From Liolophura sinensis (lineage: Eukaryota > Mollusca > Polyplacophora > Chitonida > Chitonidae), in the NCBI RefSeq assembly GCF_032854445.1, contig NC_088306.1, positions 19,563,764 to 19,627,763 of the forward strand: 64,000 nucleotides of DNA, read 5' to 3'. This document shows, in pieces, positions 11,213-23,625 of the stretch. Each line of letters begins with the position of its first letter. Positions within the stretch are counted from its first letter, which is position 1. The notes beneath the pieces were generated by a model that was not told the origin of the DNA, ran no database searches, and saw only the letters and a list, made by a program, of their open reading frames with translations. The position numbers and the translations under genes are program-made.

Positions 11213-14200
11213 GGCTACCACCACCGACACAGGCTGGGCTTGGGTCGTCGCTATAGGTAAGTACGCATGCGTTTGGGTGGATGTGGATATTTGGTTGGCA
11301 TTCAAGTCTGGAATATTAATATTATTGGAATATTAAAATTATTGGAATATTAAGTTTTCGACGATATCAAATGCTGGAATATTCATTAAAATCACGGTAG
11401 ATTCCATCTACGGTTTCCTGCTTGACAACTGTTATTATAAATGATTATCTGCATGGCAAGCGTTTTTATATATCGTTTCCTACACAACAGCTGTTTTTAT
11501 GTATGGTTTCTCTGTGTACGGCTATATATAGCTTTTTGCATTGCATTTGTTTGATTTTCTTGCATGACAACCGTTTGTGAGTATGGTTTCTTGCATGACA
11601 ACCGTTTGTGAGTATGGTGTCTTCTTATGACAACCGTTTGTGAGTATGGTGTCTTTTTATGACAACCGTTTGTGAATATGGTGTCTTGCATGACAGCTGT
11701 TTGTGAGTATGGTGCCTTCTTATGACAACCGTTTGTGAGTATGGTGTCTTTTTATGACAACCGTTTGTGAATATGGTGTCTTCTTATGACAACTGTTTGT
11801 GAGTATGGTTTCTTGCATGACAACCGTTTGTGAGTATGGCGTCTTCTTATGACAACTGTTTGTGAATATGGTGTCTTGCATGACAACTGTTTGTGAGTAT
11901 GGTTTCTTGCGTAACAACCGTTTGTAAGTATGGTGTCTTCTTATGACAACCGTTTGTGAATATGGTGTCTTGCATGACAACTGTTTGTGAGTATGGTTTC
12001 TTGCATGACAGCTGTTTGTGAGTATGATTTCTTGCATGACAACCGTTTGTGAGTATGGTGTCTTCTTATGACAACCGTTTGCGAATATGGTGTCTTGCAT
12101 GACAATCGTTTGTGAGTATGGTGTCTTGCAGCTATTTTTAAGTGTGTTTTCCTGAATGACAAATGTTTTTGCTTGTATTTTCATCCATCACAAATGTTTC
12201 TCTGTGTGTTTTCTTGCATATCAAATGTTTCTGAGTACGGTTTCTTGCATGACAACTGTTTGTGAGTATGGTATCTTGCTTGACAACTATTTGTTAGTTT
12301 GGTTTCTGGTCACTTTTCTGTGTATGTTTTCCTGCATTGCAAATGTTTCTGTGTGTGTTTTCCTGCATGGTAAATGTTTCTGTGTATGTTGTCCTGCATG
12401 GCAAGAGTTTTTGTGTGTGTTTTCCAGTTTGGCAAATATGGCAAATGTTTCTCTGTGTGTTTTCCAGTATGGCAAATATGGCAAATGTTTCTCTGTGTGT
12501 TTTCATGTATGACAAGTGTTTCTCTGTGTGTAATCCTGCATTGCAAGTGTTTCTGTGTGTGTAATCCTGCATGGCAAGTGTTGCTGTGTGTGTAATCCTG
12601 CATGGCAAGTGTTGCTGTGTGTGTAATCCTGCAGGGCAAGTGTTGCTGTGTGTGTAATCCTGCATGGCAACGTTACTGTTTGTGAGCATGATTTCTTGCA
12701 ACTCTTTCTTTGTATATTTTCCTCATGGTAAATATTTCTATACACAGTATCCTGCATCGAAACGCAAACAGTTCAGCTTCCACCTTTTTGCTGCTAGTCA
12801 TGTAATACTTGATAAGTGATGGAATGAAATACGTTAAAGCAAAAGGCAACGAAAGATGAATATCTGGCCTCTCAAGCAGGTACGCCTTCAGGGATCCAAA
12901 TGACAACACATTATATTTTGTTCTTTTTTGACAAATACTGTTATTTAAATTCCATCCGTGCTAATCAGAAATTCTAGCCCCGTATACTGAGGTCTCCGTT
13001 TTGGAAAGTCATGTGACCGGACAGATCATTTTGTCCAATGAAAATATTCGTTCAGCAGTAAAATTGGTTCAGGTGTTGGTTAGAATTATGTTGTGTAGAC
13101 TTCAGATAAAGAGAATACATGTGTATCAAGTAGAAATAGAGGTTGAAACAGAGTGTTTGTGCTTTCTGATATCACTTCCTGCCTTATCACGTTGACCCCA
13201 GTGATCTCGGCGTTGTTCAAGATTTCTGTACAGAATTCTATAGTGGCGTCTTTTTATTTATTTATTTGATTGTTTTTTTTTACGTCGTACCCAAGAATAT
13301 TTTACTTATGTGACGACGACCAGCAGTAAGATGAGATGAATCAAGTGACCGTAGCTGGAAAAAATCCCGTAGAAATAGAATTGATTGAATGTATCTGAGA
13401 GATGAAATCTCCTCGGCCTGACAGAAGAAGTACGACAAGTTCTGTTTTGGATTGACGGCTGCAGGTTATTTTCCCGTGATCCAGGTATCTCTAAACCTGT
13501 ACGTTGTGCTGTTTGTGTGATTTGTGGTTCGCGCAAGGTGCCGCAGACTGAGCGGTCATCGTCTGATTTTTACTGTTTTTTTGTTTTGCTCGCAACCCAG
13601 CTGATACGGATCTGTTCCAAACAGTTAAACTTTTTGCTGTTTCTGTTACTTTTTGCAGGTCATATGTTGCACATCCATTTCATACTGAACTTTTGTACTT
13701 TTTCTGTGTTTTTTTTAGTAGTCCATGTAAATAGTACAGTTTTTTTTTTGTTAATTTGATTGATTGATCAAGAATGTTTCACTTACACGACGGCGGCTAG
13801 CGTTACGGTGGGAGGAAACCAGGCAGAGCCCGGATGAATGGTACAACTGTGTTGTAATCTGGAAAACTGCTTTTTTATGATTTTTTGGTGCTGCCAACAG
13901 TCACTGTGAACTGCTCTGTTATTTTCTGTGTTGCTTGTACCGCCAATAGTCATCACTGTGAACTGTTCTGTTCTTTGCTGTTTATGTGTTGCTTGTGCCG
14001 CCAACAGCCATCACTGTGAACTGTTCTGTTCTTTGCTGTGTATGTGTTGTCTAATGCATCCAACAGACATCACCCTGGACTGTTCACTTCCTTTGCTGTT
14101 TCTGCCGCCAACAGTCATCATCGTGAACTGTTCTATCCTTAAAAATTGCTGTTTCTGTATTATTTGTGTCGCTAACAGTCATCGCTGTGAACGGCTCTGT

Positions 14201-17200
14201 TCTTTGTTGTTTATGTGTTGTCTCCTGCAGCCAACAGTCATCACTGTGAACGGTTCTGTGCTTTGCTGTTTATGTGTTGTCTCCTGCAGCCAACAGTCAT
14301 CACTGTGAACTGTTCTCTCCCTTTGCAGTTTCTTTGTTGTATGTTGTTAACTGTGAAACTGCTGTTTTTTTTATTTTTTTTTTGTGCTGCCAACAGTCAT
14401 CACTGTGAACTCCTCTATTATTTTCTGTTTATGTGTTGCTTTTGCCGCCAATAGTCACTACTGTGAACGTTTCTAATCTTTGCTATTTCTGTGTTGATTT
14501 GGTCCGCCAACAATCATCACCGGGAACTGTTCTATTCTTTAAAATTACTGTTTTTGTGTTGTTTGTGCTGCCAACAGTCATCTCTCTGAACTGTTCTATT
14601 CTTTTCTGTTTCTTTGTTGTTTGTGCCGCCAACAGTTACCAATGTGCACTGTTCTATTCTTTGCTCTCTCTGTGTTGATTTGTGCCGCCAACACACATTA
14701 CTGTGAAGTGTTCGATTCTCTGCTGTTTCTGTGTTGCTTGTGCCGCCAACAATCATCAGTGTGAACTGTTCTATTCTTTGTCCTTTCTGTGTTGCCTCTT
14801 GGAGTTAACAGACATCACCCTGAACTGTTCACTTCCTTTGCTGTTTCTGTGTTTTCTTCTGCAGTAAACAAACATCACCCTGAACTGTTCACTTCCTTTT
14901 GCTGTTTCTGTGTTATTTTTTGCAACCAACATCATCACTGTGAACTGTTCTATTCTTTGTGTTGATTTGTGCCGCCAACGGTCATCACCATGAACCATAC
15001 AATTCTTTACTGTTTATGTGTTGTCTTATGCAGCCAACAGTCATCATTGTGCACTATTCAGTTCCTTTGCTGTTTCTGTGTCACCAAGACATATCACCGT
15101 GACTGAACTGTGCAGTTCTTTCCTGTTTCTGAGCTGCTTTGCACAGACGTAACTGCACCATAAACTGTGAATTCTTCTGTTCTTTGCTGTTTCTATGTTC
15201 TGCCAGCCAAGTTAACACAGTCCTGTGCCATAAACAGTGAACTCTTCTATTGTTTGCTGTTTCTGTGTTTTAGCAGCCCAGTTAACACAGTCCTGTTCCA
15301 TAGTGAACTGTTCTTCTGCAGCAAGGTAGCGATGCAGGAAGGTAGCGACATAGTTAGGCAGCGAAGCGCGGGAGGGAGGAAGCGAAGCGAGGTAGCGAAG
15401 CGAGGCAGAGAGGTAGCGTAGCGAGGCAGAGAGGTAGAGTAGCGATGTGGCGAGTTGAGTGGTTTCACATCCTCGCTATCTCGTTACCTAGTTACCTAAC
15501 TTCGCTAAATCGTTGCCTAGCTTCGCTATATTGTTGTCTCGCCCTGTATATTATAAAGATCGAGTTAGCTAGATGTCCGCTATCGACTTCCATACTGAAC
15601 CCTCGCATGCACTAAAAAAATTAATCTGTTATTTTTAATAGAAAGTCGGTGGTATGAGTGATGTTAAAATGTATTCTGCTTTTGGAGCAGATTATTCTGT
15701 TATATATAACACACATATTCTGTTCAAGCATCGCTAACATCGCTCAGACAACGTACTTTCTATTAAACAGATTAATTTTTTCAGTGTAATTTCATTACCA
15801 AGCCTTCGCTTATTGGAAATGCTTCCGCTTCTCCTGAGAATTTACCTCCGTCGTTACACAGTATCTGATGAAATTGATGGTGTCACCCTCTGTTACCTTA
15901 TAGGTGTCAGTGTCAGCTTCATGATCACGGCCGGGTTCGTCCGAGGATTCGGTGTCTTCTATGCGGCTCTTGTCGACGAGTTCGGCAGCTCGGCCTCCGT
16001 TACGTCACTGATTCAAGGCTTCCGATTCTGCGCGCTATGCATCTCTGGTAACTAGATTTCTACATTGTGGTGGATCACAGTCAAATTTACATGATCACGT
16101 CTTTTAAACCCCACATCTTCAAAGCTTCTCCTCGTCGTCAAATGACTGGAATATTGTTAAGTACGACGCTACACCCCAAGCGTTCATTCATTCAAAACCA
16201 CTCCAATCCAGGCTTTCAGAAAGAAATGTCTGGACAGACTTTGGCGACACTATGCCCTCGACGATGCTTGTGTGGCCGTAGGCACATACAGTGTAATATT
16301 CAATGAGTGAGTGAGTGAGTGAGTGCTTGGGTTTTAACGCCATACTTAACAATTTTTCAGTCATATGACGACGAAGGAATCATTAGAGTGCACGTAATGT
16401 GACTCCTTGTTACAGGGCGGATTTCCACCGCTCTTTTATCTAGTGCGGCTTCATTAAGACGGCTTACCGAAGGCAAGTAAGGCGCCCTAACGGAGCCATT
16501 ATACTGATACGGGTCAAACAGTCGTTGCACTCTCTTTGCACTTTTTGCTGAACGCCAAGCGAGGAAGTTACAACTTCTTCTTTTAAGGCGTTAGGTGTGA
16601 CCACCCAGGATTGACCCTGGATCTATCGCCCCGTTCTTCAGTACATTAGATTAAAACAGTCAAATGGATAGCCCTAATCAATATTTGTTTATTTATTTGA
16701 TAGGTGTTTTACGCCATACTCAAGAATATTGCCTTAATCAATAAAAATACAGTCTTGCATTATATCTTTTACTTGCATAATATTGTCATTTTCTGACCAC
16801 CCTCTTTGTTCCAGCTCCGATCATAAGCGGACTGACGGAGAGGTTTACTGAAAGAGCTGTGTTGTTTTTCGGTGCTGCCATTTTCTCTCTCGGCCTGATT
16901 CTCTCCTACTTCGCCCCAAATCTAGAGTTTAACGTTCTGACACTGGGCGCCATGACAGGTGGGTTTTCGTGAACGACGTCATGATAAAAGGTGTCTAAAA
17001 ATCTCTTGTTGGACTGCAGGTTTGCGTCAGCGTAACTTTGCAGGTTTTTTTGCTGATTCTTGTTTTTGAGCTGTAGGCCATGTTCTTGTCACTAAATGTT
17101 TATCTTATCCGGCTGATGGATGTAATTTGTATAATTTCACACTCATGCACTCCGGTTGGTCATCATACCTACAGTGGAGATCACCTCATCGGCGGAATCA

Positions 17201-19905
17201 TCACTGTAGGGAATTTATACGTCGAAACAGACATTCGTATACCAGCCGTCAAACAATTAGGACATTCCAGGTCAATAATCGCAAGTCCAATTTCCAAAAC
17301 GACGTTAAACACAAATTATTAACAAGGTACTGAGAAAGTATATAAAGCACTGAAAATAGGACGGAATTACACAGAGAAGCGGTCAACAGGTTTCATTGAC
17401 GTAGGAAAGACGCAAGGTATGTTCTAGGCGACCGAATGAAATCAGTATTCAATTTGTGTACCATGCTAGAATATCAGTTGTCGATAACAAAATATGTATC
17501 TCAGTTGCGCTTTGATTTGCAACCGTTTATATATCTTACGTCTAATTCAACAAGATGAATAGACAGCCCATTGTCATCAACATGACAAAACAGAGGACGA
17601 CAGACAGCTTTCTAAAAGTTTTAGAAAATTAGAAATGAATCTGCGATTTCTTTAACATAAACTTAACAATCCTTTTGTCTTTGCTACTGCACAGGGGTTG
17701 GGATGGCCGCCATTTTGACACCTGGTCAAATAGCTGTGGGAAAATACTTCGACAAGTACAGGTCTCTGGCCAACAGTATTTGTTTTTGCGGTTCCAGTTT
17801 GGGCATGATGTCTTTACCGCCTCTGGTAATGTATCTCATCCACGAATACGGCTTGCAGGGATCATTCCTTATCTACGGGGGATTATTGCTTAACTGCGCT
17901 GTCGGCGCGGCCGTTGTGAGGCCGATTAAGGGAGCTTACTCTGAAGCAGCAGGCCCGGAATCTATTGAAACGGGAAAAAGTAAACGTGCATGCACAGAGG
18001 CTCCTTCCGTGGTACAAAAGTTTCAAGCAGCTGGCAAATCAGAGGGCATATCAGAATATCAAAGCCTGTTCAAAGACAAAAAATGCCGTTCTCCTGACAT
18101 TTCTCATTTGCCAAATTCTCTTCCTGAATCATCGATGTTATCTGCTGAGGTTTATGAACAGAAATTATCCAACACACAGACGAATAGCAACAATGCTATT
18201 GACGATGAACAAATGTTCGAAAGAGCACATTCCTCTGCGCAAACAAGGCACACTTCAATGCCCAGTTCTTCAAAAATGGCCAAGGAATGGCTACAAAGTA
18301 AACGCCAGCCAAACAGAAATATTAACACGGTGACAAACTCACTGGAAGAACCAGACTTTGAAAATTCCCACAGGAGATGGTGTAGCAGTTATGCGAGTTT
18401 GCACTGTGTGGATGGGAGCATGTACCTGTTCACTGACAGGGAATGTCCGATGGCTGAAGACTTGTCATTTCAGAGAGGTCCTGAGAGCCTATCATCCACC
18501 AAACCCTCAATCTGCGACTTTATTCGTTCGATTTTTGACTTTTCCTTATTCCGTCATGTCAGATTTATGCTGTTTTTGTTTTCCACCAGCTTTGCCATGG
18601 TGTCGTTTGCCAATGTAACCATATATCTAATTCCTCGTGCGGAAGAATACGGAATTGGTCGTGATAAGGCTGCATTATTTCTGACAATTGCAGGGGGATG
18701 TGATATCATTGGGCGTTTAATTTTAGGGGTTGTCTCTGATGTGAAGAAAATTGGCCCACATCGAGTTATGATGGTTGGTCTGCTCGTCATGGGCATTGCT
18801 ACATTGCTACTCCCTCTAGCGGTAACTTTTAACACTATGACCGTTTACGTGGTACTTTTTGGTCTGATTGGAAGCTCAGGTCACTTGCTGTGTTTACCGG
18901 TTGTGATGATGTTTGTGGGTGGGGAACGCATGCCCCGGGCCATGGGCCTTGTCATGTCCTTCCATGGAATAGCTAGCGCTCTTTCTCCACCAATCTTAGG
19001 TAAGTCTGGTAAATTGCACATTTTCTGATAGTCATAACTGCAACCAACCATAAATCTCAACAAATTCGACTGTAGGCATAGAGTATAATTTGGCATAATG
19101 GGGGAAAGCTGCATGATCTGCACCAGTTATTTTTTAGTTTGTAAGTTTGTGGTACCTCTGTGGCCGAGGTGGTTTGCGTGCCAGCGCGGCTCAGTTACAC
19201 AATGGCCTCTCACAAATGTGGTCGGTATGAGTTCAAGTCCAGCTCATGTTGATTTGCTCTCCGGCCGTACTTGGGAAGGTCTGCAGCTACCTGCGGAAGG
19301 TCGAAGGTTTCTTTCACGCTAAGCGCGGTTTAACCCCATCATAATGCTGGTCGCCGGTGTCTAAATTACAATATTCTTCATTGCGGTGTAAAACACCAAT
19401 GAAATAAATACATATAACTTTTATTCACATGCGCTTTTTACTTGAACAAGCATTTTAGTGTACAAAATCATATAAATCATGTTTTCAAATAACATTTTGA
19501 GCCCGACTTTACTGCATGGTCAAATTTGCTGAGGATTTATTGAAGGTCATTTGATAACTCCACATCTGTTAGGTTTCCAGTCCACACTGGTTATGTTCGT
19601 AAACCACGCGTGTGTGAGAAGTACCCTTTTAGTAGGTTAATACAAATCAGAATAAAAGTTTAAATCTAATTTAGATACGTTGAAGTCGAATCTCTGTTTC
19701 TCATGAGAAGTGATGTATACATCTATATATCAATCGTTGCCGTGTTTCTTTTGACAAAAATGCTGTATTCCCAGGTTTCATCAAAGACCAGACAGGGACT
19801 TACGACAGCACACTGTACGTGTGTGGCGCGTGTCAGCTGATAGCCAGCGGGCTGATGATGCTGGAACCTCTGGTGGGGTGGATAAGGAGTCGATACAAAT
19901 CGTAG
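11196..19905 (+). CDS. Monocarboxylate transporter-like protein A (SLC16/MFS), complete
   Basis: Five coding exons: 11196-11256, 15904-16047, 16815-16958, 17695-18999, 19775-19905. All junctions are GT-AG and phase 1; together they give 594 codons plus TAG. This is a major facilitator protein of the SLC16 type with 12 expected membrane segments. The N-terminus has the family signature DTGWAWVVAIG before TM1. TM5 is preceded by GKYFDKYRSLANS, the slot of the MCT signature 2. A ~205-residue hydrophilic loop (about residues 196-403) separates TM6 from TM7. TM8 has D453 and R457 in GGCDIIGRL, matching the transport-essential Asp/Arg pair of mammalian MCT1. Family members move monocarboxylates or related organic acids across the plasma membrane; the substrate here is unknown. 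The start is the first ATG in frame with the signature. Intron 1 (4.6 kb) is mostly satellite DNA; introns 2-4 hold SINEs and a family-R repeat. Confidence 0.9.
11440..12760. repeat. 31-32 bp satellite array in intron 1 of gene A
   Basis: About 40 head-to-tail units. To about 12130 they read like tgacaaccgtttgtgagtat; from about 12180 they drift to a subfamily like atggcaagtgttgctgtgtg with the same ~31-bp spacing. Long open frames on both strands come from the repeat and are not genes. Confidence 0.9.
13255..13840 (-). repeat. Reversed SINE-A tail fragments
   Basis: Fragments at about 13255-13330 and 13755-13840 carry the reversed SINE-A 3' end (the tttatttgatt tail side, caagaatattt, cacgacggcggc, gggaggaaaccaggcagagc). 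The intervening ~420 bp is unique-looking. Confidence 0.6.
13885..15310. repeat. ~59-bp minisatellite in intron 1 of gene A
   Basis: More than 20 diverged units with the core ccaacagtcatcactgtgaa followed by a T-rich stretch (ttctttgctgtttctgtgtt). Spacing between well-preserved cores is 59 bp (14231 to 14290). Many units end in a pyrimidine tract plus tgcag or gccaacag, resembling a 3' splice site. The arrays of open frames here are repeat artefacts. Confidence 0.9.
15310..15545. repeat. Foldback of short GCGAAGCGAGG-type repeats
   Basis: The left half (about 15325-15455) is a run of words such as ggtagcgaagcgagg. The right half (about 15470-15545) carries the complementary words ctcgctatctcgttacct and cttcgcta. 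The two halves can pair as one long imperfect stem. Confidence 0.7.
15610..15786. mobile_element. MITE-like element, copy 1 (177 bp)
   Basis: The left terminus cactaaaaaaattaatctgt, continuing to tttaatagaaagt, is repeated in inverse at the right end (actttctattaaacag, attaattttttcagtg). The arms are about 32 bp with one small gap. Subterminal sequence also pairs (gagtgatgtta against taacatcgctc). A related copy is at 48588-48838. It lies just upstream of gene A exon 2. Confidence 0.75.
16296..16645 (-). repeat. SINE-B, reversed, in intron 2 of gene A
   Basis: Starts with (GAGT)n and tgcttgggttttaacgcc, passes the shared body (cttaacaatttttcagtcat, gaggaagttacaacttc), and ends near aggattgaccctggatctat. 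A short SINE-A tail fragment follows at about 16685-16725. Confidence 0.75.
17195..17610 (+). repeat. Dispersed repeat family R, copy 2, in intron 3 of gene A
   Basis: Best copy of the family. It begins near gtcgaaacagacattcgtat, has aaaacgacgttaaacacaaa in the middle, and ends near caacaagatgaatagacagc. Confidence 0.6.
19151..19411 (+). repeat. SINE-A, near full length, in intron 4 of gene A
   Basis: Head tctgtggccgaggtggtttg, the tRNA-related section gtcggtatgagttcaagtcc, the 3' block with accccatcataatgctggtc, and the end gtaaaacaccaatgaaataa. Confidence 0.8.
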
Positions 19906-19930
19906 ACAGGGTGAAAACGGCACTGAGATT

Positions 19931-20050
19931 GGATATAAATTTAGATGTGAAAATAGACATTGGTATACCAACCGTCAACAATTTACCAAAATGTACGTTC
20001 TATGTCGCAAGTCCCGACTCCCAAAACAGCGTTCAACACAAACCACTAAA
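19931..20050 (+). repeat. Dispersed repeat family R fragment in the gene A 3' UTR
   Basis: Carries aatagacattggtataccaa, gcaagtcccgactcccaaaa and cagcgttcaacacaaaccac, matching the middle of the copy at 17195-17610. It starts only about 25 bp after the A stop codon. Confidence 0.6.
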
Positions 20051-20089
20051 GAACGGAAGAAGAAAAAAACAGTGATGGTGGAGTTATGG

Positions 20090-20420
20090 GAGGGTAAGAC
20101 TGTGAATAAGGCTACTCCAAACGGTAGACAGGGTAAGGCGGAAAACTGTGGTGAAGGAAGGGAGACTACTCCAATCCGTAGACAGTGTATAGGAGAAAAC
20201 TGTGATGAGCAAAGGGAGGCTACTCCAAACTGTAGACAAGATATAGGGGAAACTGTGATGAGCAAAGGGAGGCTACTCCAAACTGTAGACAGGATATTGG
20301 GGAAACTGTGATGAGCAAAGGGAGGCTACTCCAAACTGTAGACGGGATATAGGGGAAAACGGTGATGCGGGAAGAAGGACTACTCCAAAGCACAGACACA
20401 TGTTACAGAAAAGGTGTGAT
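20090..20420. repeat. ~54-bp tandem repeat
   Basis: About six units built on gggaggctactccaaactgt, then agacaggatataggggaaaa. The spacing of the ctactccaa word is 53-54 bp. Confidence 0.85.
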
Positions 20421-20469
20421 GAAGAATTTGGGGGGGGGGGTGAGGGGGGAGGCGATTCCAAACCGAATA

Positions 20470-21290
20470 TACAGGGTAATACATGATAGACAAGGTAATG
20501 CATTATAGACAGGATAATTCCTAACAGACGGGAGAATTTCTGATAGAGAGAATACTACCTGATACACAGGATAATGCTGGAAGGAGTAATTCCTGAGAGA
20601 CAGGATAATGCATAACAGCCGTGATTTCTACTAGATGCAATAATTCCTACTAGACAGGATAATACATAATAGATAAAATAGTACATGAGTGACACTGTAC
20701 TACATTATGTACTTGGTAATACATGGTAGACAGGGTAATACATGATAGATACTGAAATACGAGATTGATATGGTAATGATGGTATTACAAGACACTATAA
20801 TGTATGATAAGTAGTTTAATACATAGTAGACAGGGTAATATATGATAGGGTGATTCGTGTTAGACAGGGTAATACATGCTGAACAGCGTAATACGTGACA
20901 TATTTCGTAATACATGGTACAACGTATATTAATAATGCATGATGAACAGAGTAATACGTGGCAGAAGAGGCAATGCACGATAGACAGGATTATACATGGT
21001 AGACAACGTAATACGTAATGGGCAGGGCATTGCCTGATAGACAACGTAATACGTGTTAGACAGGGTAATACATGCTGAACAGCGTATTATATGGCAGCGT
21101 TCGTAATACATGATAGACAATGTACATAATGCATGATGAACAGGGTAATACGTGATGGGATAATGGACGATAGATAGGATTAGGCATGATAGACAACGTA
21201 ATACGTAATGGAAAGGGTAATCCCTGATAGACAACGTAATACATGATAGTCAGGGTAATACATAGGCAAGGCAATAGAATAATAACTGAA
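20470..21290. repeat. ~19-21 bp tandem repeat
   Basis: About 40 degenerate units like gacagggtaatacatgatag. Minus-strand frames here read as repetitive short peptides and are not genes. Confidence 0.85.
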
Positions 21291-21596
21291 GGACAATGTA
21301 GCTGCATGGGCTACGTAGTTTCCGAAAGACATGTTGCTTGACGTTTCACTGAGACAGGAGGGCATATGTCATCCTCTGACCCCCGAAATTGACGAACTAC
21401 ATATATTTATATGTACAGGCGAGGAAGGCAATGTTGTTACCGTTTCGTACATCAGGTAGACCTGTTGTTCAACATGTGCCTTGTTCCACATGTTGAGTAA
21501 TCGACAGGCTATAAGTTGATTGTAACCACCATTGCAACAAATGTCGTTCTCTTGCATAGGTAGTTGCAATGAACTTGGCCTGCAGTTACTTTGTGG

Positions 21597-21870
21597 GAGG
21601 CCTCCGTGAATGACCGAGGGGTTATCGTGCACGTGCGGCACAATGCCCCAGAAGACTCTCATTGATGCGGTCGATGTGAGTTCAAGTCCATTTCCTGCTG
21701 GCCCCGAGTTGTACGTGGGAAGGTCTGACAGTCATTTGCGGATGATCGTGGGTTTTCCCCGGGCTCTGCCCGGTTTCATCCCACCATAATGCTGGTCGCC
21801 GTCGTATGAGTGAAAAATTCTAGAATACGGCTCAAAACACCAATCCGCAACTGAGTAAATAAATAAATAC
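21597..21870 (+). repeat. SINE-A, full length
   Basis: Head ggcctccgtgaatgaccgag, the section gcggtcgatgtgagttcaag, the 3' block atcccaccataatgctggtc, and an (AATA)n tail. Confidence 0.85.
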
Positions 21871-22032
21871 TTTGTGGAAAAGGAATGGGGAGTCTTTCCC
21901 TCCATATGTAATTTGGCCCCAAGCTCTGCAGTGCATTGTTTATCCCTGCCTTTGTGATCCCGTTTGTGGGCTAACAGGCGACGTAGTACTCATGTACTAC
22001 AAGAGAACAACAGTCAGTCGATAATCTGATTC

Positions 22033-23252
22033 TTTTAGCCAGTCGCCTATATTCAACTGCGACTAAAATCAGTCATACTCGCTACCAACATTTCCTATTG
22101 TGAAAGACACGCAACAACGTATGCTCTACACATGGATATATTGAAGTTAAACACTGTTTCTAATAAGCTTTGTTTGGACTGCAAGAACTCATTGCCTCGG
22201 GAGACCTTGTAATTATTCCAAAAAACAAGTGACATGCTGGACAATGGGCGTGGAGAGTAGTTTATTTTACATTAGTTGCGAACTCCGCGCAGAAGCACAA
22301 CTTGCACTTCCGTCCCTGCAAATAGGCTATATTGTTTTTTTCATAACGGAATTGCCTAATATCCAACTCTAAAACCAGTCTGCCGTGATATCACAAGACT
22401 ACAAGAAATAAAATAAGTTCATTTATTAAAGGAAAAGACCTCTAAAAATCGATGCATGCGTCACTAAGGAGACTTTAAAACTATGCATAAATATATTTTC
22501 AATTATTTTTTAGATTTTTGTGCAGGGAGTTAAAGGAGCTCAAAGATTTTAATTCTAAGATGAGCTTTATAGACTATACTATTAGAGGTTAGGAACTCTG
22601 ATGTCACAAGAAGTTTATGGAACTCTAATCAAAACACGGAATGTTGGAATAACTCTTTTAGCCAATGAGTAAAAGATTACTGAAATTATGTTCCCAAAAT
22701 TCCTTCCTTCTGGTGAACATCAGGAAAAAAGGTGATATGACGTCAGAATTCCTCACTACCGTCAGTATAGCTCATAAAGCTAACCATACTTTTCAAATAT
22801 TTGAAAAATAAATTAAAGTATGTTTATTCATATTTTTCAGACGAGCCTTACTTTGTATTTTAGCTTTCTTTAACCTTATGGTTATGTTGTACTAAAATGT
22901 GTAAACAATATCAAATATGACAATGTCAGAAACATGGTTAAGAGTGAAGTCAACAGCAGTTCTGGTAACAGGTGTCGCTCTCCATCAAAGTATGCGAAAC
23001 TCAGCCCATTAATAGGCATGCCACTGGTGTTTGAATAATTGTGACCTCACCCGAAGCAATGCGTTCTTGGTGTCGAAACCAAGCTCATGGATTTGAGCAT
23101 TATGAATTACAAAAAAGTACTCCAACTGCATTTTCTTGGCAATAATATAGACGTTCAACATATCCATGCGTGGGGGCTTGTGCTGTTGTGTGTCGCTAAC
23201 GAAAGGTAGCGAGTGTGATTTTACACGTCTGAATATAGATGACTGGTTAAAA
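22033..23252. mobile_element. Long inverted-repeat DNA element, copy 1 (~1.2 kb)
   Basis: The ends (ttagccagtcgcctatattc at left, the complement of ttaaccagtcatctatattc at right) are inverted repeats continuing with gaps for several hundred bases. The left arm contains agaactcattgcctcgggag and the right arm contains its complement-like partner near 23057-23080. The ~370-bp centre is AT-rich with no reading frame. A shorter copy lies at 31788-32594 in intron 3 of gene B. It is probably a non-autonomous foldback or MITE-type element of unknown superfamily. Confidence 0.7.
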
Positions 23253-23479
23253 AGGAACTTGGCACCGTGTCGACATTGTCAAAAGGTGGCCTGCTGACTT
23301 GTATTTTACGGCTGAGAGCCAGTCCAAATCTTAACATCGCGGTATTAGTTGTTGTATTACGAATGTTTTCTTCCCATTAGGACAATTTATTTGCCATTTT
23401 TAAATGATTAATCATTTCTACAAATATAATGCCATTCGGCACATGCAACATTTACGCCTTAGATAAAATTATCATAACG

Positions 23480-23625
23480 TGGGAAGGTCTATCAGCAACC
23501 TGCGGATGGTCGTGGGTTTCCCTCGGGCTGTGCACGGTTTCCTCCCACCATAACACTGGCTGCCGTCTCATAAGGGAAATGTTCTTGAGTTCGGCTTAAA
23601 ACATAAATGAAATAAATAAATAATT
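23480..23625 (+). repeat. SINE-A, 5'-truncated
   Basis: Contains gcaacctgcggatggtcgtg, ggtttcctcccaccataaca and an (AATA)n tail. Confidence 0.8.

Noticed and set aside
11497-12701. Array of ~31-bp direct repeats that could be mistaken for a CRISPR array or a repetitive protein gene
   Set aside because: The units are contiguous with no unique spacers, the genome is eukaryotic, and the frames are repeat artefacts.
14215-14678. Cys-rich plus-strand frames (repeating CCLCV-type peptides)
   Set aside because: Translation of the ~59-bp intronic minisatellite; frames end arbitrarily and have no gene-like context.
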